Shown: positions 1 to 10,465 of the stretch, in pieces
How positions within the stretch are numbered: the first letter of the stretch is position 1
Layout: the number at the start of each line of letters is the position of its first letter
Source: Methylococcales bacterium
GTDB lineage: Bacteria; Pseudomonadota; Gammaproteobacteria; Methylococcales; Methylomonadaceae
DNA length: 32,208 nucleotides
NCBI GenBank assembly: GCA_023134955.1
Contig: JAGLUC010000460.1
Span: 1-32,208, forward strand
Direction of reading: 5' to 3'
Notes under the pieces: model-generated
Told to the model about the DNA's origin: nothing
Databases searched by the model: none
The model's input: only the letters and a program-made list of their open reading frames with translations
Position numbers and translations under genes: made by a program

Positions 1-449
1 TCAAACCACTGTTATGGCAGGTAACCGCTTTTACTCTGGCTCATACCATTACATTGGCGTTAAGTATATATGGTGTTATCAGTGTTTCCTCGTTAATTAT
101 TGAACCTTTGATTGCGTTATCTATTGCCTATGTGGGCATAGAAAATATGCTAACCCGTGAATTAAAACCCTGGCGTGTGGTTGTCGTTTTTTTATTCGGC
201 TTGTTGCATGGCTTAGGGTTTGCTGGAGTTTTGACCGAACTTGGCTTGCCAGAGTCTCAGTTTGTTACAGCTCTGATCAGCTTTAATATCGGTGTCGAAC
301 TGGGGCAGTTAAGCGTGATTTTACTGGCATTTTTAGCACTGTTCTGGTTGCGCAAGAATCGAGATCTATACCGTAAGTTTGTTATTATTCCAGGTTCTTT
401 CAGTATTGCTATGATGGGTTTGTACTGGACGTGGGTCAGGATTATTTGA
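1..449 (+). CDS. HupE/UreJ family membrane protein, 5'-truncated by window edge
   Basis: Frame is open from base 3 (KPLLWQVTAFTLAHTITLALSI...) to the stop at 449; hydrophobic, with the HupE/UreJ-like motifs FTLAHTITL and GLLHGLGFAGVL. Confidence 0.8.
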   Translation, partial: KPLLWQVTAFTLAHTITLALSIYGVISVSSLIIEPLIALSIAYVGIENMLTRELKPWRVVVVFLFGLLHGLGFAGVLTELGLPESQFVTALISFNIGVELGQLSVILLAFLALFWLRKNRDLYRKFVIIPGSFSIAMMGLYWTWVRII

Positions 450-555
450 TTTTGTGCAAAGATCGCAGTGAATATTATTTGTTGATATAGGTCATGCCTT
501 TCAGGCTGGTCGTGCGTTATAAATAGTGTCTGCATTCTTTTGGGAATCTGGTGGT

Positions 556-3500
556 ATGCGAAAAACAACAAGCATAACTATCGATGGTAATCAGGCCGCT
601 GCCTCGATTGCTCATCTATGTAACGAAGTCATAGCTATTTATCCCATTACACCGGCTTCGCCGATGGGGGAATGGTCAGATGAATGGTCTGCGCAGGGGC
701 AGAAAAACCTGTGGGGAACAGTGCCTGAAGTGATTGAAATGCAATCCGAGGGTGGTGCTGCAGGGGTCATTCATGGCGCATTACAGACTGGTTCTCTGAC
801 CACTACATTCACCGCATCTCAGGGTTTGCTATTGATGCTACCCAATATGTATAAGATTGCCGGTGAACTGACTCCAACGGTATTCCATATTGCAGCACGA
901 TCTCTGGCCTGTCAGGCATTATCGATTTTTGGCGATCATAGTGATGTGATGTCTGCCAGGTCTACCGGTTTTGCCATGCTGGCTTCTAACTCCCCTCAGG
1001 AAGTTCTGGACCTGGCACTTATAGCTCAGGCTGCTACTTTACAAAGTCGAATACCCATTCTGCACTTTTTTGATGGTTTCAGAACCTCTCATGAAATAGC
1101 CAAGATAAAAGCGTTTAATGACACCATCTATCATGCCATGATTGATGATGAGTGGATTAAAGCACACCATGCTCGTGGTTTATCGCCGGAACACCCTGTT
1201 TTACGTGGTAGCTCGCAAAATCCAGATGTCTATTTTCAGGCACGTGAATCGGTTAATCCGTATTACAGCAACATGCTCGCTTTAATGCAGAACGCCATGG
1301 ATCGTTTTGCTAATCTAACTGGCCGGCACTATCACTTATTCGATTACATTGGCGCTCCCAGTGCCGAACGGGTCATTATTTTGATGGGATCAGCTGCTGA
1401 AACAGTCGAAGAAACGGTCGATTTTCTAGTCAGACAAGGTGAATCTATTGGTGCAATTAAAGTTAGATTGTACCGACCTTTTTCGGCAGAAGCATTGATC
1501 ACTGCCCTGCCCGCTAACTGCACTAATATTGCTGTGCTGGATCGTACCAAGGAGCCTGGTGCTGATGGTGAACCTTTGTATAAAGATGTAGTGACAGCCA
1601 TTGCCCAGTATTGCAGCTCGGCAGATTGTAAATTTGCCAACATGCCTCGGATTATAGGGGGGCGTTATGGTTTGTCGTCTAAAGAATTCACACCTGCAAT
1701 GGTCAAAACAATTTTTGATCATCTCAAACAAGCCGTACAGAAAAACCCGTTCACCATTGGTATTTTTGATGATGTCAGTTATCACAGTCTGGACTGGGAT
1801 GAAAATTTTCGTACTGATGCCCACAGCAACACTTTTCAGGCACTTTTTTTTGGACTTGGTAGCGATGGTACCGTCAGTGCCAATAAGAACAGTATCAAGA
1901 TTATTGGTGATAACACAGACTTGCATGCACAAGGCTATTTTGTTTATGACTCCAAAAAATCAGGCGCTGTTACCGTCTCGCACCTGCGATTTGGCTCGGC
2001 ACCCATTCATTCTACTTATCTTATTGCTAGTAACGATGCCAATTTTGTCGCCTGTCACCAACCTGTGTTTCTCGAACGCTATGATATGCTTGATCTGGCT
2101 ACAGAAAACGCAGTGTTTTTACTTAATTCAGCTGCTGATTGCGAAACAGTCTGGGACACCTTACCCAAACAAATGCAACAGCAAATCATTGATAAACAGA
2201 TCAGGTTTTATAGTATTGATGCCTATGCGGTTGCAGAAAAAACCGGAATGGGCAAACGCATTAATACCATTATGCAAACCTGCTTTTTTGCCATCTCAGA
2301 TATTTTACCCAGAGATGATGCCATTCTTGCTATCAAGCAGGCGGTTGAAAAAACCTATGGCAGAAAAAACAAACGAATGGTTGAGCTGAATTTCCACGCC
2401 ATTGATGAAACTTTAGCCTGTTTATACGAAATTAAAATTCCTAAACAGGTATCCAGTGAAATTATACTGCATTCCTCCGTACCCGACTCGGCACCAGAAT
2501 TTGTTCGCAAAGTCACAGCAGAAATCATTGCGGGTCATGGAAATACGCTTCCAGTCAGTTTGTTCCCTGCAGATGGATCTTACCCTTTAGGTACCAGTGC
2601 TTACGAGAAACGTAACCTGGCACTGGAAATCCCCGTCTGGGAAACAGACTTGTGTACTCAATGTGGCAAATGCGTCATGGTTTGCCCTCATGCCGTTATT
2701 CGCAGCAAAATTTTTCCGGCAAGTGATGTAGCAGATGCACCACCAACATTCAAACATACAGCTATGCTGGGCAAGGATTTTCCAGCAAACCTGGAGATCA
2801 GTTATCAGGTTGCACCTGAAGATTGTACTGGCTGTGCCTTATGTGTAGATATTTGTCCAATCCGCGACAAATCAAATGCCAGTCGCAAGGCACTCAATAT
2901 GGCTCAGCAACCTCCACTGAAACAACAGGAAAGGGAAAACTGGGATTATTTTTTGTCACTGGCAGAGTATGATCGTCGCCTGTTAAAAGCTACGACCATC
3001 AAAGGTTCAATGCTGATGCAACCTTTGTTTGAATTCTCTGGTGCCTGTGCGGGCTGTGGTGAAACGCCTTATCTAAAACTGGCTTCTCAATTATTTGGTG
3101 ACCGCATGGTAGTCGCTAATGCCACAGGTTGTTCCTCCATTTATGGCGGTAATCTGCCGACTACCCCCTGGGCAAAAAACAGCGAAGGTCGGGGACCAGC
3201 CTGGAACAACTCATTATTTGAAGATAATGCCGAATTTGGTTTAGGTCTTCGAGTCGCCATTGATAAACATTCTGCACAGGCTGTTGAATTATTAACACAA
3301 CTCAAGCCACAGATAGATAAGGAACTGCTTGAAGCGATTATACATGCCGATCAATCCGATGAAGCAGGTCTTTATGATCAGCGCCAACGTGTTGCCAGTT
3401 TACGTCAACAGTTAAAAGCTATTGTTACGCCAGTTGCCAGCCAGTTGTTACAACTGGCTGAAGATCTTTGTAAAAAAAGTGTCTGGATCGTGGGTGGTGA

Positions 3501-4182
3501 CGGTTGGGCTTATGATATTGGTTATGGTGGTCTGGATCATGTGCTGGCGAGTGGTCGCAATGTCAATATTCTGGTACTGGATACTGAGGTTTATTCTAAT
3601 ACTGGCGGACAGACATCCAAAGCCACTCCGCGTGGTGCTGTTGCCAAATTCTCAGCCAGCGGCAAATCAACAGCCAAGAAAGACCTGGCCCTGCTTGCCA
3701 TGGATTATGAAAACGTCTATGTGGCACATGTTGCCTATGCAGGAAAAGATACTCAAACACTACGTGCTTTTCTGGAAGCCGAAGCGCATGATGGGCCATC
3801 ATTGATTATTGCCTATTCACCGTGTATTGCTCACGGCATAGATTTATCCAATAATCACCAGCAACAACAACTGGCAGTAAAAAGCGGTCATTGGCCTCTA
3901 TTCCGTTATGATCCTAACCGTATCAAACAAGGCAAAAATCCGATGCATCTTGATTCTGCACCACCTTCTATTCCATACCAGGACTTCATCCGCACAGAAG
4001 CACGCTTTGATATGCTCTGGCAGACCCATCCTGAAAACGCCGAAAAATTGCTGGCTCTGGCACAGCGCGATGTTAATCATCGGTATCATTATTACCAACA
4101 ACTGTCCGAACTAGACTGGTCTGACAGCACCCGTGTGGCTGCCGTTAAAGCTAACTTCAAACATGCAGTCAAGGAGATTTAA
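556..4182 (+). CDS. nifJ: Pyruvate:ferredoxin (flavodoxin) oxidoreductase, NifJ type
   Basis: About 1208 aa from ATG at 556. Has YPITPASPMGEW, two 4Fe-4S motifs (CTQCGKCVMVCPH, CTGCALCVDICP), CAGCGETPY and the TPP-binding region GDGWAYDIGYGGLDHV. Confidence 0.95.
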   Translation: MRKTTSITIDGNQAAASIAHLCNEVIAIYPITPASPMGEWSDEWSAQGQKNLWGTVPEVIEMQSEGGAAGVIHGALQTGSLTTTFTASQGLLLMLPNMYKIAGELTPTVFHIAARSLACQALSIFGDHSDVMSARSTGFAMLASNSPQEVLDLALIAQAATLQSRIPILHFFDGFRTSHEIAKIKAFNDTIYHAMIDDEWIKAHHARGLSPEHPVLRGSSQNPDVYFQARESVNPYYSNMLALMQNAMDRFANLTGRHYHLFDYIGAPSAERVIILMGSAAETVEETVDFLVRQGESIGAIKVRLYRPFSAEALITALPANCTNIAVLDRTKEPGADGEPLYKDVVTAIAQYCSSADCKFANMPRIIGGRYGLSSKEFTPAMVKTIFDHLKQAVQKNPFTIGIFDDVSYHSLDWDENFRTDAHSNTFQALFFGLGSDGTVSANKNSIKIIGDNTDLHAQGYFVYDSKKSGAVTVSHLRFGSAPIHSTYLIASNDANFVACHQPVFLERYDMLDLATENAVFLLNSAADCETVWDTLPKQMQQQIIDKQIRFYSIDAYAVAEKTGMGKRINTIMQTCFFAISDILPRDDAILAIKQAVEKTYGRKNKRMVELNFHAIDETLACLYEIKIPKQVSSEIILHSSVPDSAPEFVRKVTAEIIAGHGNTLPVSLFPADGSYPLGTSAYEKRNLALEIPVWETDLCTQCGKCVMVCPHAVIRSKIFPASDVADAPPTFKHTAMLGKDFPANLEISYQVAPEDCTGCALCVDICPIRDKSNASRKALNMAQQPPLKQQERENWDYFLSLAEYDRRLLKATTIKGSMLMQPLFEFSGACAGCGETPYLKLASQLFGDRMVVANATGCSSIYGGNLPTTPWAKNSEGRGPAWNNSLFEDNAEFGLGLRVAIDKHSAQAVELLTQLKPQIDKELLEAIIHADQSDEAGLYDQRQRVASLRQQLKAIVTPVASQLLQLAEDLCKKSVWIVGGDGWAYDIGYGGLDHVLASGRNVNILVLDTEVYSNTGGQTSKATPRGAVAKFSASGKSTAKKDLALLAMDYENVYVAHVAYAGKDTQTLRAFLEAEAHDGPSLIIAYSPCIAHGIDLSNNHQQQQLAVKSGHWPLFRYDPNRIKQGKNPMHLDSAPPSIPYQDFIRTEARFDMLWQTHPENAEKLLALAQRDVNHRYHYYQQLSELDWSDSTRVAAVKANFKHAVKEI

Positions 4183-4183
4183 C

Positions 4184-5197
4184 ATGGTGGACTTAAGCAC
4201 ACAATATCTTGGTTTAAAACTTAACAATCCGCTGGTTCCCTCCGCCTCCCCCTTAAGCAAAGATTTGGATACAGCAAAGCAACTGGAAGATGCAGGTGCT
4301 TCCGCTTTAGTGATGCACTCATTATTTGAGGAACGCATCGAAACTGAAGCCAGGCGACATGAGCGATTCTTTCACCAACAGGCAATTGGTCATGCTGAAG
4401 CGGATAGCTTTCACCCACTGCATTTTGACTATGACAGCTATCAAGATCGTTATCTGGAAAAACTGCATCAGCTAAAAATGCAACTCGACATCCCTGTTAT
4501 CGCAAGTCTTAATGGCACTACGCCAGAAGGCTGGATCGAATATGGCAAGGCCATTCAACAGGCTGGAGCGGCTGCGCTTGAGCTTAACGCTTATTATATT
4601 GCCGCTGATATTGAATTGACTGCTCAAGCTGTTGAAGAGCAATATCTAAAGGTATTAACTGAATTGCGTCGCCATGTTTCCATACCCATTACCATGAAAC
4701 TGTCATCCCAATTTAGTTCACCACTGCATTTTATTCGCAAGCTGGAACAAGCGGGGGCAAACGGTGTTGCACTGTTTAATCGTTTTTACCAACCTGATAT
4801 TGATCTTGAAAGCTTGCTGATCATACCTAAAATAAATCTATCTACCTCGGCTGAGACATTATTACGAATCCGCTGGGTTGCTTTGCTTTATGGTCGAGTA
4901 AAGCTGTCCATTGCGGTTACTGGCGGTTTTCATACCGTTGAAGATGTCATCAAAGCCTTGCTTGCCGGAGCCGATGTCATTCATCTATGTAGCATACTGC
5001 TGGAAAAAGGTCCGCAACAGCTTAAGCAACTGCTTAATGAGTTAGCTTATTGGCTTGAACAACACGAATATGAATCCATACAACAGCTAAAAGGCAGTCT
5101 CAGTCAACAACATGCCATTAATCCTGCTGATTACGAACGGGCAAATTATATTGAAATACTGGATAGTTATAGCTCATCTGGTGGGGTATTAAGATAA
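4184..5197 (+). CDS. Dihydroorotate dehydrogenase-like protein
   Basis: ATG at 4184 with AGGAG upstream, directly after nifJ. DLSTQYLGLKLNNPLVPSASPLS start, TIM-barrel motifs (PVIASLNG, ITMKLSSQFSS, GADVIHLCS). Confidence 0.85.
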   Translation: MVDLSTQYLGLKLNNPLVPSASPLSKDLDTAKQLEDAGASALVMHSLFEERIETEARRHERFFHQQAIGHAEADSFHPLHFDYDSYQDRYLEKLHQLKMQLDIPVIASLNGTTPEGWIEYGKAIQQAGAAALELNAYYIAADIELTAQAVEEQYLKVLTELRRHVSIPITMKLSSQFSSPLHFIRKLEQAGANGVALFNRFYQPDIDLESLLIIPKINLSTSAETLLRIRWVALLYGRVKLSIAVTGGFHTVEDVIKALLAGADVIHLCSILLEKGPQQLKQLLNELAYWLEQHEYESIQQLKGSLSQQHAINPADYERANYIEILDSYSSSGGVLR

Positions 5198-5211
5198 ATG
5201 ATGTTAAGATT

Positions 5212-8052
5212 CTAAACCTTGAATTTCCTTATAATTGCTTTTTCAATTTCAACCAGTGGCAATACCGAAAAAGAAACTGCGGTGATTAACAACCATTGTT
5301 CTACACCGATCGGGACAGTGCCGAATAATATATTCATTGGCTCCAGATAGGTAAATCCGAGTTGAAACAGAAATAAAACTATCACTGCAAACAAGGCATA
5401 TCGGTTTCCAATTAATCCCTGAACATTCAGTATGGATGCTTCAATTTTTCGGGAATTGAACAGGTAGAAAATTTCAAACATAACCAGTGTGTTGACTGCC
5501 ACTGTACGTGCATGCTCTATGGTTTCGCCGCTCTTGTGTTCCCACAAGAACAAGCCGAAAGTGCCAGTGACTATTATTAAAGATACAAAAACTATGCGCC
5601 AGATTAAAAAAGGCGTGAGTAACGGTTCATTTGCATTTCGTGGAGGTCGTGACATTACATTTACTTCAGGCGGTTCAAATGCCAGGGTTAAAGCTAGCGT
5701 GACAGCGGTAATCATATTAACCCAAAGAATCTGCACTGGTGTTATCGGTAGCATTGTGCCCATAAGAATAGCTGCCATAATAATCAATGCTTCTCCACCA
5801 TTGGTGGGCAGGATGAATAAAATAGCTTTTTTAAGATTATCGTAAACTGTGCGTCCTTCCAGTACGGCATGTGCCAATGAGGCAAAATTATCATCCGCCA
5901 GCACCATTTCCGCTGCTTCCTTGGCTGCTTCGGTGCCTTTTTTACCCATTGCTATACCGACATCTGCACGTTTCAGAGCAGGTGCGTCGTTAACACCGTC
6001 GCCCGTCATTGCCACAATATTACCATTAGCCTGCATGGCTTTGACCAAACGCAATTTGTGCTCTGGACTGGAGCGAGCAAATATATTAATTTTACTAACA
6101 GACTGTTGTAGTTCTGAATCAGACAAGGTTTCGATCTCATGCCCGGCCAGTACGGAACTAGATTCAGTTAGACCAAGCTGTGCGCCAATCGCAGCAGCAG
6201 TATCAGCATGATCACCAGTAATCATTTTTACCTTGATGCTCGCGTTCTGGCATTGTTGCACTGCAATAATCGCTTCTTCCCGTGGTGGATCCATCATACC
6301 TACGATACCCAGCAAAGTCAGATCTGTTTCCAGATCATCAAATATTAGGTTTCGCCGTTGATTGCTATTAGCCTTCATTGCAATAGCCAAGAGACGCTGT
6401 CCTCGTTGAGCCATAGATTTCATTTGTTGTAACCAATAATTGTGATTCAGCACAGTATCGTCACAACCATTACGTTGCTTGGTACACATTTCCAGCAATC
6501 TTTCTGGCGCACCTTTTATATACGTAAAACCATGTCCAGTATGATCGTGATGTAGCGTAGCCATGAACTGGTGTTCCGACTCAAATGGAATAACGTCAGT
6601 ACGAGGCCATTTTTCCTGTTCCAGATTAATTTGTAAGCCTGCCTTTAGCGCCATTGCCAGTAATGCGCCTTCAGTTGGATCTCCGTGAAGCTTCCAGTTG
6701 CCTTGTTTTTCATGCAGAGCAGCATCGTTACACAGCAGTGCTGCTCGCGCCAACTCTGCCAGGATCGGATGATCATCTAGGCTGATATCTTGTTTCTGCA
6801 ATTGAAAGCTTCCATGCGGGTTATAACCGACACCGTTTATGCTATAGAGGTGAATAGGAGTTAATATCGAAGTAACTGTCATTTCGTTACAGGTTAGCGT
6901 CCCTGTTTTATCAGAACAAATTACGGTCACTGAACCGAGGGTTTCAACGGCTGGCAAACGGCGGATAATCGCATGTCGTTTACCCATACGCTGTACACCA
7001 ATTGCCAGGGTAATAGACATGATTGCAGGCAGACCTTCTGGTATTGCTGCAATCGCCAGGCCCACCGCTGCCATAAAAATTTCAGCCATTCCGTAATGAC
7101 GAAAATAGTGACCAAATAAAAAGGTCGCAATCGCCAGCACAAAAATTGAGCCAGTCAGCCAACGCCCGAATTGTGTGACTTGTTTAAGCAGAGGAGTGAC
7201 TAATGTCTCTACTTTGGCGACCAAAGTGCTGATTAAACCAATTTCTGTACTAATTCCAGTTGCAACCACAACAGCAGTTGCCTGTCCGCTACTCACCAAA
7301 GTACCAGAATAGGCCATAGATAAGCGATCTCCCAGTTCAGCATTTTGTTCTACTGCCTCAGTTTGTTTCTCAACTGGCAGTGATTCCCCTGTTAAAACGG
7401 CTTCTTGCAGTCGAAAATTCTTGCATTTTAGCAGCCGCAAATCAGCGGGTACTTTATCGCCAGATTGCAGCATGACAATATCGCCAGGAACCAGTTGATC
7501 AGCAGCAATGGTGGTTTGATGACCCTCTCGAAGAACTATCGCTTGCGGTGAGAGCATTTTGCGGATTGCCTGTAGCGCGTTTTCGGCTTTGCCTTCCTGT
7601 ATATAACCAATTAGCGCATTAATAATAACCACGCCGAAAATCACACCGCTATCAACCATGTGACCGAGTATTAAAGTGATCATTGCGGTAAACAACAATA
7701 CATAAATAATCAAATTATGAAACTGACTGAGAAAACGTAACAACGCACTACGTGGTTTTATCTCAGGTAGACGGTTAAGCCCGTATTTTTGTTGGCGGTC
7801 ACTGATATCCGCTTGCTCAAGCCCCTTCATGGATGCATACAGTTTCGCCAATACCTGTTCCGTACTATGGCTGTGCCAGGCTATTTTATCTGGAACCTGA
7901 TGTTTATTATTGGCTTGTAATTGTCGTCTTTGTAGAAAATTCCAGGTAATCCAGGCAGAAATAATACCTAACAGCACAGCCGTAAACATAACAAGCCAAG
8001 GCCAGATATGCGTTTGTGCAAACCAATGATAAATAACTTCTTGATTACTCAT
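5212..8052 (-). CDS. Cation-transporting P-type ATPase (PMR1/SERCA-like)
   Basis: 946 aa with the phosphorylation motif [19 protein letters not shown] and the hinge [12 protein letters not shown]-terminal cation-ATPase domain and C-terminal membrane domain. Confidence 0.93.
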   Translation of the reverse strand: MSNQEVIYHWFAQTHIWPWLVMFTAVLLGIISAWITWNFLQRRQLQANNKHQVPDKIAWHSHSTEQVLAKLYASMKGLEQADISDRQQKYGLNRLPEIKPRSALLRFLSQFHNLIIYVLLFTAMITLILGHMVDSGVIFGVVIINALIGYIQEGKAENALQAIRKMLSPQAIVLREGHQTTIAADQLVPGDIVMLQSGDKVPADLRLLKCKNFRLQEAVLTGESLPVEKQTEAVEQNAELGDRLSMAYSGTLVSSGQATAVVVATGISTEIGLISTLVAKVETLVTPLLKQVTQFGRWLTGSIFVLAIATFLFGHYFRHYGMAEIFMAAVGLAIAAIPEGLPAIMSITLAIGVQRMGKRHAIIRRLPAVETLGSVTVICSDKTGTLTCNEMTVTSILTPIHLYSINGVGYNPHGSFQLQKQDISLDDHPILAELARAALLCNDAALHEKQGNWKLHGDPTEGALLAMALKAGLQINLEQEKWPRTDVIPFESEHQFMATLHHDHTGHGFTYIKGAPERLLEMCTKQRNGCDDTVLNHNYWLQQMKSMAQRGQRLLAIAMKANSNQRRNLIFDDLETDLTLLGIVGMMDPPREEAIIAVQQCQNASIKVKMITGDHADTAAAIGAQLGLTESSSVLAGHEIETLSDSELQQSVSKINIFARSSPEHKLRLVKAMQANGNIVAMTGDGVNDAPALKRADVGIAMGKKGTEAAKEAAEMVLADDNFASLAHAVLEGRTVYDNLKKAILFILPTNGGEALIIMAAILMGTMLPITPVQILWVNMITAVTLALTLAFEPPEVNVMSRPPRNANEPLLTPFLIWRIVFVSLIIVTGTFGLFLWEHKSGETIEHARTVAVNTLVMFEIFYLFNSRKIEASILNVQGLIGNRYALFAVIVLFLFQLGFTYLEPMNILFGTVPIGVEQWLLITAVSFSVLPLVEIEKAIIRKFKV

Positions 8053-8099
8053 GGGACTCCGCCAATTTTAAAAGTCTGGTCGACATAGGAAAAATTAAT

Positions 8100-8260
8100 G
8101 GGGTTAGATACTGTCTTAAAAATCAACCCTTATTTGTTTTTATTTATTAAAAACGCCCTCTCTTTTTCTTGGCTCGCCCTTTAAAAACTTAGTCGGCTCT
8201 TCTACGGTCTTGTGAGTGCATTTTACCCGTCTTTGTATCATAAATCAAAGACCTGACCCC
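8100..8260. repeat. Possible MITE/REP-like element remnant with imperfect GGGGTYAG terminal repeats
   Basis: Ends are ggggttagatactgtctt at the left and the reverse complement of ggggtcaggtcttt at the right; about 161 bp of non-coding DNA. Confidence 0.25.
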
Positions 8261-8456
8261 TAGCCTTCATCAGAAATAAATATAAATTTTTACTCGACTT
8301 TAATAAAAAAATTTGCTCGCCATTATGGCTAAACGTATTTTTATACCCAGTGTTGCCATAAGAACAAAAAGCATTTAAAAAAGGACGAATATCCATTAAA
8401 TGCTTTTTGTGATTAGTCTCGTTTTCTATTGAATAACCAAAATAATTAAGTTTCAT
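8238..8456 (-). CDS. Hypothetical protein, possibly truncated
   Basis: 72-aa ORF whose 3' end runs into the repeat-like segment at 8100-8260. Confidence 0.35.
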   Translation of the reverse strand: MKLNYFGYSIENETNHKKHLMDIRPFLNAFCSYGNTGYKNTFSHNGEQIFLLKSSKNLYLFLMKARGQVFDL

Positions 8457-8525
8457 TATATTCCTTCAAAAGATTACTAACTGTGTTTCAAACATGACCT
8501 AGCCATGACCTGAAACATTTCAGGC

Positions 8526-8567
8526 ATAAATAAAGGGCTGTAGATTTCTCTACAGCCCTTTATTTAT
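8526..8567 (-). terminator. Rho-independent terminator of the tRNA-Asn locus
   Basis: Perfect 19-bp inverted repeat ataaataaagggctgtaga / tctacagccctttatttat with a 4-nt loop, immediately 3' of the tRNA CCA end. Confidence 0.85.
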
Positions 8568-8568
8568 T

Positions 8569-8615
8569 TGGCTCCCCCAGACGGGCTCGAACCGCCGACC
8601 TAGTGATTAACAGTC
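8569..8615 (-). tRNA. tRNA-Asn(GTT) 3' fragment; probable integrase attachment site
   Basis: Reverse complement gactgttaatcactaggtcggcggttcgagcccgtctgggggagcca gives anticodon loop CTGTTAA, a paired T arm with TTCGAGC, the acceptor 3' strand and CCA. The sequence beyond does not complete the anticodon stem, D arm or 5' acceptor. Confidence 0.85.
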
Positions 8616-8851
8616 GATTAGGCATGTATTTCAAATCTTTTCATACTATATCATTTCGTTTCAGTTTCTTTCAATCTCTTTGAAAATAAAGGGTTATTTT
8701 AATTTCCTTTATTTCACTAAATTCCACTTTGTTTCAATTTTTTTCATTACATCGCACGACCAAAGGCACTAAAAAGGCACTACAGATTTAATGCTTTTAA
8801 CTGACTCGTCTTTCTAACACAACCTCTATCTTTTAAAATATTAACGCTCAT

Positions 8852-9340
8852 CTATTCACCTACTCTATCCAAAATTTGCTTAATGACTGCAGGTGCAATC
8901 CTAAAACTTGACTGGTGCAAACATTCAAATACTTCTTTTGCTGAGCTAATTAATCCTCGCTGTTTTGCCATACCGATAATTGCTGCTGTGCCAATGACTT
9001 TTAATCCTTTTTCCTTGGCAACACTTCGTCCCGCTCGCTCATCCATGACCAATAAAACTTGACCTGTATATTGCATGGCAATATTAATACAGTCTGTTTC
9101 ACCTGCATCCAGATCGATATCTAACAATGGAATAATGGGTTCCTGCCAAATTTTAAGCCAACCCGATTCAAAAGCCTGAGTAATTACATCTTCACCCTGT
9201 GCTCCTGTTCCTGGTAAAACTTCATTTTTAACTGTTTCAGAAACATAAACAATATCAAATAGCTTGGGTAACCAGCTCAAACCATCCACGATAGCTAAAC
9301 CTATCAACGGACTGGCATCAATCACAACAAAGTTCTTCAT
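8852..9340 (-). CDS. DUF3368-type PIN-domain toxin-like protein
   Basis: VIDASPLIGLAIVDGLSWLPKLFD, YVSETVKNEVL, DAGETDCINIAM and VMDERAGRSVAKEKGLKVIGT match the DUF3368 PIN layout. Confidence 0.8.
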   Translation of the reverse strand: MKNFVVIDASPLIGLAIVDGLSWLPKLFDIVYVSETVKNEVLPGTGAQGEDVITQAFESGWLKIWQEPIIPLLDIDLDAGETDCINIAMQYTGQVLLVMDERAGRSVAKEKGLKVIGTAAIIGMAKQRGLISSAKEVFECLHQSSFRIAPAVIKQILDRVGE

Positions 9341-9355
9341 GTGACCTTATTCCTA

Positions 9356-9697
9356 CTATTGCTGTAACCATTGCTCCAAAGTATCCATATCCTGGTCTAC
9401 TTCTTCTGCTGTTTGGTTAATAATTGGAATACCCAACCGAGAAATATGTTCAATAAAATCAGCTAAAGCCATTTTAGCTAACTTAGCCGAGCGAGCAATC
9501 GATAACTCTCCATCTTTAAACAAAGCTGTTGCCATCGCCTTTCTAACACCAGGCATGTCTATAATATTGCCAGTGTCTACCCCTACTATCAATGCATCGG
9601 GCTCATTTCTGTTCATGACTAAAACCAAATCGTCATGAGAATAACGTAGTGCTTCACTCGGGTTGTTTTTTAAACCACTGACATTAACAGTTTTCAT
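9356..9697 (-). CDS. UPF0175-like antitoxin with Phd-like N-terminus
   Basis: Upstream of and co-directional with the DUF3368 toxin; MKTVNVSGLKNNPSEALRYSHDDLVLVMNRNEPDALIV start and SIARSAKLAKMALADFIEHISRLGIPI helical segment. Confidence 0.75.
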   Translation of the reverse strand: MKTVNVSGLKNNPSEALRYSHDDLVLVMNRNEPDALIVGVDTGNIIDMPGVRKAMATALFKDGELSIARSAKLAKMALADFIEHISRLGIPIINQTAEEVDQDMDTLEQWLQQ

Positions 9698-9788
9698 GGG
9701 AATAACTCATAGGAATATTAGATGGGGTTATTATAGTCCTAATTAATCAAAATTGAATGGTTTTGACCTAATTCATGTCAAAAACACC

Positions 9789-10202
9789 TTAATCAATCAG
9801 CCAATTTTCGACCTTTAAATTCTCAATATGACTAAATTTTTCGTCATTTTTAGTCACAACTGTTAATCCTAATGACAACGCATGGGCAGCAACTAATAAA
9901 TCATGATGACTCAGTGATACCCCTTTATTTTCGAGACTTACCCTGATTTTAGAATACAGCTCATCAATAGGTTCTTCCAGTGGCAAGATGGGCAGACTAT
10001 TTAAAACTTGCTCAACATTAAATGATAATTTTGGTGATTGATTTTTCTCTGCGCTGTAACGTAATGCACATGAAACTATAATACTGATGCAGCACTGTAA
10101 TTCTAGTCCTGATGACAGCATTCTTTCAGCAATCACACCCTGTGGATTTTTAATCAATTCAGAAACTGTATAGGTATCCAGTAAATAACGATATTTAGCC
10201 AT
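9789..10202 (-). CDS. vapC: VapC-like PIN-domain protein, possibly with degenerate active site
   Basis: YLLDTYTVSELIKNP, HHDLLVAAHALSLGLTVVTKNDEKF, ENW tail; pairs with a VapB-like gene upstream. Confidence 0.8.
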   Translation of the reverse strand: MAKYRYLLDTYTVSELIKNPQGVIAERMLSSGLELQCCISIIVSCALRYSAEKNQSPKLSFNVEQVLNSLPILPLEEPIDELYSKIRVSLENKGVSLSHHDLLVAAHALSLGLTVVTKNDEKFSHIENLKVENWLID

Positions 10203-10444
10203 TACAAAACATTTTCTGAGTCTACGGGAAAATCAATAATCTCTGGAAACTCTTCATTTAAAGGAGACAGAGATGCTAATACAGCCTTTAAACTTTTCTT
10301 TCTGACGGGTTCGATTATTAACTTGTCACCCTCTTTATGAATAATTGCTTCTGTCCCTTCTAATTCAAACTCTCGTGGAATTCGTATGGCTTGATTTCGG
10401 CCATTTCTAAATAAACTAACGTGTCGTTGATTGTTCAAAACCAT
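10202..10444 (-). CDS. vapB: VapB-like antitoxin (AbrB/MazE-type DNA-binding)
   Basis: VSLFRNGRNQAIRIPREFELEGTEAIIHKEGDKLIIEPV is typical of VapB N-termini; adjoins vapC. Confidence 0.85.
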   Translation of the reverse strand: MVLNNQRHVSLFRNGRNQAIRIPREFELEGTEAIIHKEGDKLIIEPVRKKSLKAVLASLSPLNEEFPEIIDFPVDSENVL

Positions 10445-10465
10445 TACCTCAAATAAAAATAAATA

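Noticed and set aside
257-571. 104-aa minus-strand ORF over the hupE-like end and nifJ start
   Set aside because: Antisense to hupE and overlapping the nifJ 5' end with no domain.
1344-2389. Overlapping ORFs inside nifJ on both strands (for example 1426-1932 minus and 1667-2389 plus)
   Set aside because: They lie fully within a well-supported nifJ frame and show no recognisable domain; shadow ORFs.
3422-4114. Alternate-frame ORFs near the nifJ 3' end
   Set aside because: Composition is a frame-shifted reading of NifJ; no independent support.
5489-7142. Antisense and alternate-frame ORFs in the P-type ATPase
   Set aside because: Contained within the ATPase frame; low-complexity shadow translations.
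8569-8615. Functional tRNA-Asn gene
   Set aside because: Only the 3' part is present; the D arm and 5' acceptor strand are missing, so it is called as an att fragment.
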